Assembly (NCBI RefSeq): GCF_007981265.1
Contig: NZ_CP034363.1
Coordinates: 2,356,001 to 2,420,000 of the forward strand
Length of the DNA stretch: 64,000 nucleotides
Reading direction: 5' to 3'
Source of the DNA: Pantoea sp. CCBC3-3-1
GTDB taxonomy: Bacteria; Pseudomonadota; Gammaproteobacteria; Enterobacterales; Enterobacteriaceae
Positions 1-9,512 of this stretch are shown piece after piece. A model generated the notes under the pieces. The model was not told the origin of the DNA. It searched no databases and saw only the letters and a program-made list of their open reading frames with translations. The translations under genes were made by a program, and so were the position numbers. The first letter of the stretch is position 1; every line of letters begins with the position of its first letter.

Positions 1-3000
1 CGGCATCGTCAGCGCCATCAGCGCCGTCCAGCAGGGCGGCGAGTTTCTCCACGCTGCGGGCGGTGATGATTTGGCCAATGCTGAGCGAGCGAGAGGCATT
101 ACGACGAAGTTCAGCGGCCAGCTGCATCGCCAGCAGCGAGTGGCCGCCTAAGGCAAAGAAATCATCGTCGGCAAACACCCGTTCACGGTTCAACAGGGCG
201 CAGAAGAGCCCGGCCAGCAGCTTTTCGCTGTCGCTCTGCGGCACGCGACCCGCAGCCCGGTCCAGCTGCGGTAACGGCAGGGCTTTACGATCGAGCTTGC
301 CGTTGGCGCTGAGCGGCAGGTGTTCAATCAGCATATAGCTCACCGGCTGCATATGCGCGGGGAGGATCGCCGCGAGCTGGGTTTTAACCGTTTCTGTATC
401 CAGCACAACGTTAGGTTCGGCCACCAGCCACGCCAGCAGCTGACGATTGTCCGCGCCGCTATGCTGCTGCGTCAGCGCCTTCGCGGCCACGATCGCCGTG
501 GCCACGCCCGACAGCGTTTGCAGCGCCTGTTCAATTTCACCGGGTTCAATACGCTGACCGCGAATTTTCAGCTGATCGTCGCTACGCCCTAAGTAGTCGA
601 CCGCGCCGTCTTCACGCCAGCTGGCAATATCGCCGGTGCGATACATGCGCTCGCCCTCGGCAAACGGTGAGGCGACGAAGCGTTGTGAAGTCAAATCCGC
701 GCGATACAGATAGCCTTCTGCCAGCTGCACGCCGCCGAGATAGAGATCGCCCGGCACGCCCACCGGCACCGGACGCAGCAGGCTGTCCAGTATATGCAGC
801 TGCGTGTTCCAGACCGGACGACCAATCGGCACGCCTGGTCCCGCGCAGCTCTCCAGCGCTTCGCCGCTGGCGGGTTGGTAAGTGACGTCCACGGCCGCTT
901 CGGTCGGCCCATAAAGATTGTGTAACGGTGCCGGGCACAACGCCTGCCAGCTGTAAGCCAGCTCGCAAGAGAGCGCTTCGCCGCTACAAAATACCCGCTT
1001 CAGGCTACTGAGCGTGCCATGTTGCCGTTGCAGATGACCCACAAAGGCCGACAGCATGGAAGGCACGAAGTGCAGCGTGGAAACCTGATAATCCGCGATC
1101 AGCTGTGCCAGTATCTCAGGATCGCGATGCGCGTCCGGCGGGGCCATCATCAGCTGTGCGCCCGTTATTAACGGCCAGAAGAATTCCCAAACCGAGACGT
1201 CAAAGCTGCACGGTGTTTTTTGCAGGATCACATCGTCGGCCTGTAGCGGATATTCATGCTGCATCCAGCGCAGGCGATTGACGATCGCCTGTTGCCCGAC
1301 CACCACGCCTTTCGGTTTGCCGGTTGAACCGGAGGTATAAAGCACATAAGCGGGGCGGTTTACGTTCGCAGAAGGCAACGCGTGCTGCGGGCGCGATACG
1401 GTGTCAAACCGGTCAAAGGTCAGCAACATGCCCAGCGATGAGAAACGTGATGCCAGCGACGATTCGGTAATAATTACCACCGGGCGAGCATCATCCACCA
1501 TCAGCGCAAGACGCTCATCGGGATAACCGGTATCCAGCGGCAGCCATGCGCCACCCGCCAGCAGAACGGCGGTCAGCGCCACGCTGAGGCGGGCGGAGCG
1601 AGGCAGCGCAACGGCCACAATATCGCCCGGGATCACACCGGCTTCGATCAGCCGATCGGCCAGCAGTTCGGCCTGACGCAGCATCTGACGATAGCTGAGC
1701 TGGCACTCCACGTCCCGCAATGCCAGCGCGTCCGGCGTCAGCGCCGCCTGGGTGCGAATCGCCTGTTGCAGCGTTTCAGCAGGCAACGCGAGCTGAGTAC
1801 GGTTGACGTCGGCTATCAGGGCCTGTTCAGCCGCCGTCTGCAGCTGCCATTGCGCCAGCGGTAAATCCGGCTGGCGAACCAGCTGCTCAAGCAGCAGCAG
1901 CAGGCGTTCTGCAAAGCGCCGCGGCTGAGTGACAGTGTCACGATACTCCATGATCAACGTCAGGCCATCGTGCGGCAGAACCAGCAGCGTGAGCGGATAA
2001 TGCGTGTAGCCACGGTTATGAATCGCTTCACAGCGAATGCCCGCCTCGCTTGTAAGCAGCGTCTGGTTATCAGGATAGTTTTCTACTACCAACAGCGTGT
2101 CGAATAGCGTCCCGCAACCGGCCAGCTGCTGAATGTCGGCTAATCCCAGGCAATCCTGCTCAATCAGCTGAATTTGCTGTTTCTGGTGATCGAAGAGCTG
2201 GTCAGGCAAGCTGCGTTCGGGCTGATAACGTATCCGCACCGGCAGCGTGTTGCTGAACAGGCCGACATGCTGATCCAGACCGTCAATTTGTCCAAAGCGA
2301 CCCGATACCGGCGAGCCGAATACCACATCGTTCTGACCGCTGGTGATGGCCAGCTGTAAGCCCCAAATGCCCTGCATCAGCGTATTCAGCGTCAGTCCCC
2401 GGCTGCGGCACAGCGCCAGCAAACCGCGTTCCAGTCCCGGCTCAAGCTTGAGACGGATTTCATGCACCTTACTGGCTGCCGCTTCCTCAAACAGCAGCGT
2501 CGGGCGCACATCCTGCAAACTCGCCTGCCACAGGGTGCGGGCCTGAGCAACCTCTCTGGCGCTCAGCTGCCGGACAATATCGGCATAGCTGTAGCTGTGC
2601 GCTTTCAGTGCCTGTTCGCCACGCCACAGCACGGTGAGCAGATCGCTGACGATCACCGGCGTTGACCAGCCGTCAACCACCAGATGATGCGCATTCAGCA
2701 ACAGCGTTGCCCGTTGACCATGGCGGATCAGCAGGGCGTGCAGCATCACCGGCTGGCGGAACAGATCGCGTTGCAGCGCCTGTTTTTCCCATTCGGTTAT
2801 GGCGGCAGCTTCTTCTGCTGCCGACATCTCAGGCAGCGTGATCTCCTCCAGCGGCCAGTGACTTTCATTATGCAACAGCGGCAGCAGCTGCATGGGCGGC
2901 AGGCAGAGGTCGCTGTCAAAGCGGGCGGCAAGCTGGGGATGATGGCGAACAACCGCATTTAGCGCAGCCTGAACGCTCGCCGTGGGTAACACACCGCTCA

Positions 3001-6000
3001 GCGTCAGGCTGGTGAGCGTGTTGTAACTGCCTTGCTGCGTCGTGGTTTGCGCATGGAACAGCAGTCCCTGCTGCAAGGGCAACAGCGGCAGCAGCGTGGT
3101 GAGCAAGCCATAACGTTTGGTGAGCTGTTGCAGCAGCGCGTCGTCTACCTGTTCAGGAATTTCAGCGGCAACCAGCGTATTTTGAGCCTGTTGCGGATGC
3201 TGGCGGGCGAAATGAATTAACGCATCAGCCGCCTCGCTCAGTGACTGATGTAGCGCGTCAATATCGGCTTCGCTGAAGATCTCTGCGGCCCAGCCCCAGT
3301 TCAACGCCAGGCGTTGTGCCTGCTCGTCGACAAAAATATTCAGCTCCAGCGCATGCAGCAGCGGCATGGTCTCTTCCTGCATGACGGCGAACGTATCACG
3401 GAACTGATTAGCCGTGCGCAACGGTGACCACTCATCGTCACTATGGCTGAAACGGCCAAGGTAATTAAACAGCACTTCCGGCGCATGTTGGCGGGCCATC
3501 TTCGCCAGCTGGCTACCCCGGTTCGCATCCAGCCAGCGCAGCTGCCCGTAACCCACGCCACGATCGGGAACCGCACGCAGGACTTGTTTAATGGCCCGCA
3601 CGCTGTCCGAACCGGGTGGGTTATCAGGGAGCGTGACCGCGACGGGATAAACGGTAGTCAGCCAGCCAAGCGTTCGCGACAGATCGAGCCACTCTTCCAG
3701 CTCGGCACGTCCGTGAGATTCCAGCGTAAAGCGGAACTGACTGGCGTTAAAACGCTGGCGTAACGCCAGAGAAAGCAGGGTGAGCAGCAGTTCTTCCGTC
3801 GTGGCGCGATACTGCTGCGGCAGCGATCCCAGCAGCGCCTGCGTTTGCGCCACGTTCAGCAGCGTGCGTTTTTGCCTGGCCTGGCGGCGGTTATCCTGTG
3901 CGGTTAAGGCTCGCAGGCCTAAACGCGGCACTTCATTTTGCAGCATTTGCTGCCAGAAGCCGAGTTCCGGAATGCGCTGGTCGAGCGTCGCCAGCAGATA
4001 AGCAGACCAGTCATGCAGCGAGGTTTCTTCACGTGACGGTGTCACATTATTCATGGCCGCGTCGCGCAACGCCTCCAGCAGCACACGCCAGGAAACCCCG
4101 TCTACCACGAGATGATGCACCGTCAGTACCAGCGCAACGCTTTGCTGATGCTGTTGCAATAATGCAGCCTGCATCATGATGCCCGCAGCCGGATCGATCC
4201 GCTGCGCATCGGTCAGAAAAGCTTGCTCCGCCGCGCTGTCGCGACTGGCATCGCCAATATCGGTGCTGTAACACCCGTTCACCGCTGTTGCCGTCTCGCC
4301 GACAATCAGTTGGCCTGCGCGCGTAAAGCTTCTTAACACCGGATGCGCCTCAGCCAGCAGATGCAGGGCGTTTTCCAGCTGTGCCTGAGTCAGTTGTGGC
4401 GGCACCGCCAGATAAACGCTGTGCACAAAGCGGGCATTGATGCCGGCCCACTCGTTAAACCAGTGCAGGATCGGTAGACCGCCGACAGCGCCTTGCTGCG
4501 CCACGCGAGGCGCGGCAACGTGCTGCGTTAGCGGCTGCATAATGTTGGCAATGCGGCCAATGCTGCGTTCGGCAAAGATATCGCGGGGGCGCAGCTGATA
4601 GCCGGCACGGCGGGCGGCGGTGCTCAGGCCCATGGCGGAAATACTGTCGCCGCCCAGCGCAAAGAAGTCGTCTTCCATAAAAACGTCATTGCAGCCTGAC
4701 AGCTCGCAGAATGCGCCAGCCAGCAGCAATTCTTTCTCGCTTTGCGCCACGCGACCTGCGCGCGGGGTCAACTGCGGCAGCGGCAACGCTTTACGATCCA
4801 GCTTGCCGTTGGCGCTGAGCGGCAGCTTATCGATCAGCAGATAGCTGACCGGCTGCATATGCGCCGGGAGCACCTCGTTCAGCTGGGCTTTAACCGTCCC
4901 GGTGTCCAGCGGGAAGCCCGGTTCGGCAATCAGCCAGGCCAGCAGCTGGCGGTTATCGGCCGCGCCGGTTTTCTGCGTCAGCGCCTTTGCGGCAACCACC
5001 GCCACGGCTACGCCAGGCAGTGCCTGTAGCGCCTGCTCAATTTCACCCGGTTCAATGCGCTGACCGCGAATTTTTAGCTGATCGTCGCTACGGCCGAGAT
5101 AGTCGACGCCGCCATCTTCATTCCAGCAGGCGATATCGCCGGTGCGGTACATGCGCTCGCCCTGACCAAACGGCGAAGCGACAAAGCGCTGTGCGGTCAG
5201 ATCGGCCCGATGCAGATAGCCTTCCGCCAGCTGCACGCCGCCAAGATAGAGATCGCCCGCCACGCCAACCGGCACCGGACGTAAGCGGTGATCAAGAATA
5301 TAGAGCTGGGTGTTCCAGACCGGGCGGCCAATCGGCACGCCTGAACTCTCGCACTGGGCCAGCGCTTCGCCGCTGGCTGGCTGGAAGGTGACGTCTACGG
5401 CCGCCTCGGTCGGGCCATAAAGGTTATGCAGCGGAGCCGCACAGAGCGCCTGCCAGCTGCGCGCCAGTTCACAGGAGAGCGCTTCGCCGCTACAGAAAAC
5501 GCGCTTAAGGGTGGGACACGCATTCGGTTGCTGAAGATGGCCGACAAACGCTGCCAGCATCGACGGCACAAAGTGCAGCGTGGTGATGCGATACTCGTCA
5601 ATCAGCTGCCAGAGGAGGTCCGGGTCGCGGTGTGCATCCGGCGGCGCCATCATCAGCTGTGCGCCGGTCATCAACGGCCAAAAAAATTCCCAAACCGAGA
5701 CGTCAAAACTGCACGGTGTTTTTTGCAGAATAACGTCGCTGGCATCGAGCGGATAGGCATCCTGCATCCAGCGCAGGCGGTTAACGATAGCCTGCTGACC
5801 GACCACCACGCCTTTGGGTTTGCCGGTTGAACCCGAGGTATAAAGTACGTAAGCCGGACGATCCACGTTGACGGGCGGCAGCGCGTGGCGCAGCGCCGTG
5901 TGTTCATCAGCCAGCCGATCAAAGGCCAGCAGCGTTCCCAGTGGCGTAAAGCGCGTCGCCAGCGCCGATTCAGTGATCACAACCACCGGGCGGGCATCCT

Positions 6001-7678
6001 CCACCATCAGCGCCAGACGCTCGTCGGGATAGCCGGTATCCAGCGGCAGCCAGGCAGCGCCGGCCAGCAAAATGGCGGTCAGCGTAATGCTTAAACGGAC
6101 CGAGCGAGGGAGGGCTACGGCAACGATATCGCCCGGGATCACGCCGGCTTCAATCAGCCGATCGGCCAGCAGTTCCGCCTGGCGCAGCATCTGGCGATAG
6201 CTCAGCTGGCAGTCGACATCCAGCAGCGCCAGCGCATCCGGCGTCAGGGCCGTTTGCGCGATAATGGCCTGTTGCAACGTCTCTTGCGGCAGCGTGACAG
6301 CGGTGTGGTTGGCCTGTTCGATCAGCTGCGCTTCCGCTGGCGTCAGCAGTGACAGCTCACCGCACGTTAGCTGCGGCTGTTGGGCCAGCTGGGTAAACAG
6401 CCAGCTGATGCGTTCACCATGGCGTTGCAAACTGCGGGCATCAAATCGCGCCGGATTGGCAACCAGGGTAATTTGCAGCTGGTTATGACGAAAGCCGACT
6501 TCGAATTCCAGATCGTCAACCGGCCCCATCGCCAGCGTATGCGTACGGGCCTCAATACCTGCCAGTTCCAGCGGCTGATGATAAACTTTCACGTTAATCA
6601 CCGGGCCGTACAGCTTGCTGCCGCTGCCGACCAGCCCCAGATCGCGACGCAGATCTTCCGCCTCATAGCGCTGAAAACGGCGTGCCTGCTTCACTTCCCG
6701 CTGGAGTTGTTGTACCAGCTCCGGCAGCGTAGTAGCCTCGCTAACATCGAAGATGAGTGGCAGCACATTGACCACCGGCCCGATGGCGCTGAGCGCGGCA
6801 GAACCCATACGGCGCATAAACGGGAAGCCCACCGACAGACGATGTCGGCCACTGATACGGGCTAAAAAGAGAATCAGCAGGGCGCTGGCAATATCGCCTT
6901 CAGTCACGTCTTTCAGCCCGGCATGCTGTTGCAGAGGAGCCAAAGCGTCACCGGAAAGATTGACCTGCTGTTTAATGGGCGCGGCGCTCGCGGCGGCACC
7001 CGCTTCACGCCGTGCGAGCGTCACTGCTTCCGGCAGTTCAGCCGTGTAGTGCTGCCAGTGGGCGGCTGCCCGCTGCTGCTGCGCGGAACCCTGCCACTGC
7101 TGATATTCCGTCACCACTTCGGCGAAAGAGGTAAACGGTGAAGCTGTTGGCTCCGCCTTGCGTTGCAAAAAAGTGTAAAGCGCCGCGATACGGCTGGTCA
7201 GCGCTTCAAAACTAAAACCATCCACCATCAGATGGTGGTAGCGTTGATACCAGAACCAGCAATCATCGCTGATACGCATCAGCACGTGGCGATAAAGCGG
7301 ACGATCGCCATCGGCAGGCAGTTCGGCCGCCAGATCTTCCTGCATCAGGCTCAGCGCCGCCTGTTTTGGGTTGGCACGCTGGCTCAGATCATACCACTCT
7401 GCTGCGATGACGCTGGCCGTTTCCGGGATCCACTGCATCGGCGTGCCGTCTTCCGCCAGACCAAAACGGGCATGGAGGGTATCCGCTTCTGCCAGAGCCA
7501 TACGAATCGCCCGATCCATCGAGGCGCGATTCAGATCGCCATGCAGTTCACTGTAGTGGGCGACGGCAAAGATGTTGCGGTGCCCGGCGATCTGGTCAGC
7601 CATCCAGATACCCGGCTGTGCGGCCACCAGAGGCAGGGCGAGAGAGGTTTGCGTCTCAGGCAAGATTAAATCGGTCAA
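1..7678 (-). CDS. Dimodular EntF-like non-ribosomal peptide synthetase (3' end outside window)
   Basis: About 2559 residues are visible and the reading frame stays open to the left edge. Rough domain order is C (1-440, HHLMVDG near 150), A (450-960), T (970-1045, LGGDSI), E (1055-1475, HHLVVDGVSW near 1190, later FNYLG), C (1485-1930, HHLVVDG near 1663), A (1945-2470), T (2480-2550, LGGHSL). A thioesterase should follow outside. The first C domain resembles that of EntF, which accepts dihydroxybenzoate from an aryl carrier protein. In both A domains the specificity positions read D-V-W-H-F-S-L-V-D, the serine code of EntF. Inference: a catechol siderophore synthetase assembling DHB-D-Ser-L-Ser units. 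Start: TTG preceded by AGGA; the nearby ATG at 7686 is in another frame and stops after three codons. The gene follows mbtH by 28 bases in the fes operon. Confidence 0.93.
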   Translation of the reverse strand, partial: MTDLILPETQTSLALPLVAAQPGIWMADQIAGHRNIFAVAHYSELHGDLNRASMDRAIRMALAEADTLHARFGLAEDGTPMQWIPETASVIAAEWYDLSQRANPKQAALSLMQEDLAAELPADGDRPLYRHVLMRISDDCWFWYQRYHHLMVDGFSFEALTSRIAALYTFLQRKAEPTASPFTSFAEVVTEYQQWQGSAQQQRAAAHWQHYTAELPEAVTLARREAGAAASAAPIKQQVNLSGDALAPLQQHAGLKDVTEGDIASALLILFLARISGRHRLSVGFPFMRRMGSAALSAIGPVVNVLPLIFDVSEATTLPELVQQLQREVKQARRFQRYEAEDLRRDLGLVGSGSKLYGPVINVKVYHQPLELAGIEARTHTLAMGPVDDLEFEVGFRHNQLQITLVANPARFDARSLQRHGERISWLFTQLAQQPQLTCGELSLLTPAEAQLIEQANHTAVTLPQETLQQAIIAQTALTPDALALLDVDCQLSYRQMLRQAELLADRLIEAGVIPGDIVAVALPRSVRLSITLTAILLAGAAWLPLDTGYPDERLALMVEDARPVVVITESALATRFTPLGTLLAFDRLADEHTALRHALPPVNVDRPAYVLYTSGSTGKPKGVVVGQQAIVNRLRWMQDAYPLDASDVILQKTPCSFDVSVWEFFWPLMTGAQLMMAPPDAHRDPDLLWQLIDEYRITTLHFVPSMLAAFVGHLQQPNACPTLKRVFCSGEALSCELARSWQALCAAPLHNLYGPTEAAVDVTFQPASGEALAQCESSGVPIGRPVWNTQLYILDHRLRPVPVGVAGDLYLGGVQLAEGYLHRADLTAQRFVASPFGQGERMYRTGDIACWNEDGGVDYLGRSDDQLKIRGQRIEPGEIEQALQALPGVAVAVVAAKALTQKTGAADNRQLLAWLIAEPGFPLDTGTVKAQLNEVLPAHMQPVSYLLIDKLPLSANGKLDRKALPLPQLTPRAGRVAQSEKELLLAGAFCELSGCNDVFMEDDFFALGGDSISAMGLSTAARRAGYQLRPRDIFAERSIGRIANIMQPLTQHVAAPRVAQQGAVGGLPILHWFNEWAGINARFVHSVYLAVPPQLTQAQLENALHLLAEAHPVLRSFTRAGQLIVGETATAVNGCYSTDIGDASRDSAAEQAFLTDAQRIDPAAGIMMQAALLQQHQQSVALVLTVHHLVVDGVSWRVLLEALRDAAMNNVTPSREETSLHDWSAYLLATLDQRIPELGFWQQMLQNEVPRLGLRALTAQDNRRQARQKRTLLNVAQTQALLGSLPQQYRATTEELLLTLLSLALRQRFNASQFRFTLESHGRAELEEWLDLSRTLGWLTTVYPVAVTLPDNPPGSDSVRAIKQVLRAVPDRGVGYGQLRWLDANRGSQLAKMARQHAPEVLFNYLGRFSHSDDEWSPLRTANQFRDTFAVMQEETMPLLHALELNIFVDEQAQRLALNWGWAAEIFSEADIDALHQSLSEAADALIHFARQHPQQAQNTLVAAEIPEQVDDALLQQLTKRYGLLTTLLPLLPLQQGLLFHAQTTTQQGSYNTLTSLTLSGVLPTASVQAALNAVVRHHPQLAARFDSDLCLPPMQLLPLLHNESHWPLEEITLPEMSAAEEAAAITEWEKQALQRDLFRQPVMLHALLIRHGQRATLLLNAHHLVVDGWSTPVIVSDLLTVLWRGEQALKAHSYSYADIVRQLSAREVAQARTLWQASLQDVRPTLLFEEAAASKVHEIRLKLEPGLERGLLALCRSRGLTLNTLMQGIWGLQLAITSGQNDVVFGSPVSGRFGQIDGLDQHVGLFSNTLPVRIRYQPERSLPDQLFDHQKQQIQLIEQDCLGLADIQQLAGCGTLFDTLLVVENYPDNQTLLTSEAGIRCEAIHNRGYTHYPLTLLVLPHDGLTLIMEYRDTVTQPRRFAERLLLLLEQLVRQPDLPLAQWQLQTAAEQALIADVNRTQLALPAETLQQAIRTQAALTPDALALRDVECQLSYRQMLRQAELLADRLIEAGVIPGDIVAVALPRSARLSVALTAVLLAGGAWLPLDTGYPDERLALMVDDARPVVIITESSLASRFSSLGMLLTFDRFDTVSRPQHALPSANVNRPAYVLYTSGSTGKPKGVVVGQQAIVNRLRWMQHEYPLQADDVILQKTPCSFDVSVWEFFWPLITGAQLMMAPPDAHRDPEILAQLIADYQVSTLHFVPSMLSAFVGHLQRQHGTLSSLKRVFCSGEALSCELAYSWQALCPAPLHNLYGPTEAAVDVTYQPASGEALESCAGPGVPIGRPVWNTQLHILDSLLRPVPVGVPGDLYLGGVQLAEGYLYRADLTSQRFVASPFAEGERMYRTGDIASWREDGAVDYLGRSDDQLKIRGQRIEPGEIEQALQTLSGVATAIVAAKALTQQHSGADNRQLLAWLVAEPNVVLDTETVKTQLAAILPAHMQPVSYMLIEHLPLSANGKLDRKALPLPQLDRAAGRVPQSDSEKLLAGLFCALLNRERVFADDDFFALGGHSLLAMQLAAELRRNASRSLSIGQIITARSVEKLAALLDGADGADDA
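240..1830 (-). repeat. Second copy of a duplicated A-domain segment inside the NRPS gene
   Basis: This part of the gene, coding the second adenylation domain, is closely similar at base level to about 4746-6330, with a shift of about 4.5 kb. Long stretches around the A3, A4, A5 and A8 motifs are nearly identical while the flanking C and E domains differ. This suggests duplication or gene conversion of the A domain. Edges are approximate. Confidence 0.8.
4746..6330 (-). repeat. First copy of the duplicated A-domain segment inside the NRPS gene
   Basis: Encodes the first adenylation domain and is the partner of about 240-1830. Both copies keep the same serine specificity residues, so the duplication has not been followed by a change of substrate. 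Edges are approximate. Confidence 0.8.
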
Positions 7679-7706
7679 GGTAACATTCCTGTCTTTAAGT
7701 TTAAAA

Positions 7707-7928
7707 TCAACGAACGGCAGAGGGCATTTCTGATGCTGCTGGCCGCATCTCCTGCCAGTGATTTTCGATGTAACGCGTGGCTTCCGTGCGCTCAAGCGGC
7801 CCGGCTATGCTTTTCCAGCCGGGCGGAACGGCAGCAAAAGCAGGCCAGAGACTGTATTGCTCGCGTGCGTTAATCAGCACGAGGAAGGTCAGCGTTTCAT
7901 CATCAAAAGGATTTTGTTGTTCAGTCAT
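7707..7928 (-). CDS. ybdZ: MbtH-like NRPS accessory protein (YbdZ family)
   Basis: 73 residues, the normal size of the family. The N-terminus NPFDDE, then VLIN, YSLWP and PGWKS are the family hallmarks. MbtH-like proteins bind NRPS adenylation domains and support their folding and activity; in E. coli YbdZ serves EntF. The ATG chosen overlaps the last 8 bases of fes, and the stop lies 28 bases before the NRPS start, so the three genes are one operon. The conserved N-terminus excludes the longer upstream reading. Confidence 0.93.
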   Translation of the reverse strand: MTEQQNPFDDETLTFLVLINAREQYSLWPAFAAVPPGWKSIAGPLERTEATRYIENHWQEMRPAASEMPSAVR

Positions 7929-9273
7929 GATCGATACCTGTAGAAGTAAGAAGTGCATCAGAAACCACAGAAGGGGGCAGAAAATCCGCCAGCAGCCAGC
8001 GGCAGCCTTCAATCAGGCCATCACGCCAGCAGCGGGCGTCGTGGCCGCCGGAATAGACCCGAAACTGCAAATGGTGTCCGGCAGCACGCAGCTCAGGCGC
8101 AATCTGCTGGTTAACAAATTCGATATTGCGTTCGCGGTTGCCCACTTCCTGAAAAATATGCAGCTGCCCGGCCGGTAAATTTCCGGCCTGAAGCTGCTGA
8201 AACAACAGCCCAGGCGGGTGCTGTTCTCGCCGGTCAAAAGCATGAATAAATTGCAGGTTGGGCCACCAGAAAGAGCCGGACTGGCTGAGGATGCGGCCAA
8301 AGCGAGCGGGGCGGTGCAGACCGGCATACAGCGCGGCCAGCCCGCCATAGCTTTGTCCGGCCACTAAAGTGCGATCGCCATCCTCACTGAAAGCCTGGTG
8401 CTGGCGGATTAACGGCATCAGCTCCTGCTCAATGGCCTGCCAGAACTGCGAATTGCAGGGAAGTTCCGCCTCGCGGTGCTGGCCGTTAATCGCATCAATA
8501 AATAACCAGCAGGCGGCAGGCAGATGACCCGCTTCGGTTTCCGCAGCCAGCGCGGAAAAAATCGGCTGGCCTTCCACCCAGTTTTGTCCGTCGAGCAAAA
8601 TGGCCAGCGGGCGCTGGTCAGGCCGGGAGGTATGTCCGCTGGTCCATAACCAGACACGACGCTGATTATTGAGTATTTCGCTCTGCCAGGTCAGTTGCAG
8701 CAGCGCATCTGGCGGCGTCGCTTCACCGCGATCCCACCCTTGCCATGCGGCGATCCACGGCGCTTTCGGCATGCGGGCGGCGCTTAACGGATGACGACGG
8801 CTGTTAAGAAAGGGCTGCTGATGATTAAGCGGATCGGCAACAGCCAGCGGCATCAGCGAAATCCACCAGGCTCTTTGCTGCAAACGCGCGGTCTCTGCAT
8901 CGCTGCTGAAAACTGGCGGCAGATGCTCCGCCGTAATGGGGATCAGGCTGTAGCTGCCGCGCCACCGGTCATCGATTACCGTTGACCAGTGCCAAACATT
9001 ACTGTTGCTTATGCGCTTTAGGCTGGTGGGCGTAGGGCTGTGATGATTTGTTACGCCGTTCACGTGCACATAGACGCGTTCAATAACGGAATTTTGTTCA
9101 TCGCCCTGCGGATCGCGCCAGAAGAAATGCATGTCAACGCGTCCTTCATCCACATATTCAACCAGCGGCGTGCCTGTTTCATGCAACCGTCGCCACCAGG
9201 TGTCTTCACCTAAATCGTTTTCTGACAACAGTTTAGATGCAGTTCCTGCGGGAAAATCTTGCCGTAACGTCAT
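7921..9273 (-). CDS. fes: Fes-type ferric catechol siderophore esterase
   Basis: 450 residues. Cytoplasmic esterase of the Fes family that hydrolyses the oligoserine backbone of ferric enterobactin-like siderophores to release iron. An N-terminal Fes domain (WWRDPQG, WRGSY, ADPLN) is followed by an alpha/beta hydrolase domain with the nucleophile elbow GQSYGG and a late GGHDARCW containing the probable catalytic His. The start at 9273 has GAGGG about nine bases upstream; an ATG at 9294 lacks a ribosome site. First gene of the fes-mbtH-NRPS operon, divergent from the receptor gene across a Fur-box-bearing spacer. Its presence implies an ester-linked (serine lactone) siderophore. Confidence 0.93.
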   Translation of the reverse strand: MTLRQDFPAGTASKLLSENDLGEDTWWRRLHETGTPLVEYVDEGRVDMHFFWRDPQGDEQNSVIERVYVHVNGVTNHHSPTPTSLKRISNSNVWHWSTVIDDRWRGSYSLIPITAEHLPPVFSSDAETARLQQRAWWISLMPLAVADPLNHQQPFLNSRRHPLSAARMPKAPWIAAWQGWDRGEATPPDALLQLTWQSEILNNQRRVWLWTSGHTSRPDQRPLAILLDGQNWVEGQPIFSALAAETEAGHLPAACWLFIDAINGQHREAELPCNSQFWQAIEQELMPLIRQHQAFSEDGDRTLVAGQSYGGLAALYAGLHRPARFGRILSQSGSFWWPNLQFIHAFDRREQHPPGLLFQQLQAGNLPAGQLHIFQEVGNRERNIEFVNQQIAPELRAAGHHLQFRVYSGGHDARCWRDGLIEGCRWLLADFLPPSVVSDALLTSTGIDHD

Positions 9274-9353
9274 ATCCCTTGCCCTCTGAAACATCTGGCG
9301 ACATTTTCAAACATTATTGCCAGACTCTTTACACTATCAAACGCAATGCAAAT

Positions 9354-9372
9354 GCTATTGATAACGATTTAC
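9354..9372. promoter_or_regulatory. Candidate Fur box between fes and the receptor gene
   Basis: The 19 bases here match 13 of 19 positions of the GATAATGATAATCATTATC Fur consensus, with a central TTGATAAC core. They sit inside a larger inverted repeat, GCAAATG...CATTTGC. Placed in the divergent spacer, it could give iron repression in both directions. Found by eye. Confidence 0.6.
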
Positions 9373-9512
9373 ATTTGCAATATGATTTTGACGTAAATTT
9401 TACTTACTGATTTCCGTACAGTTTCTGGGGAAACCGCAACCCCCGGTGGGCGTTAACACGCCTGTGCTGTGCAGGCGTCCGCGGATTTTTAATGACAAGG
9501 TAGTTTGAAGAG

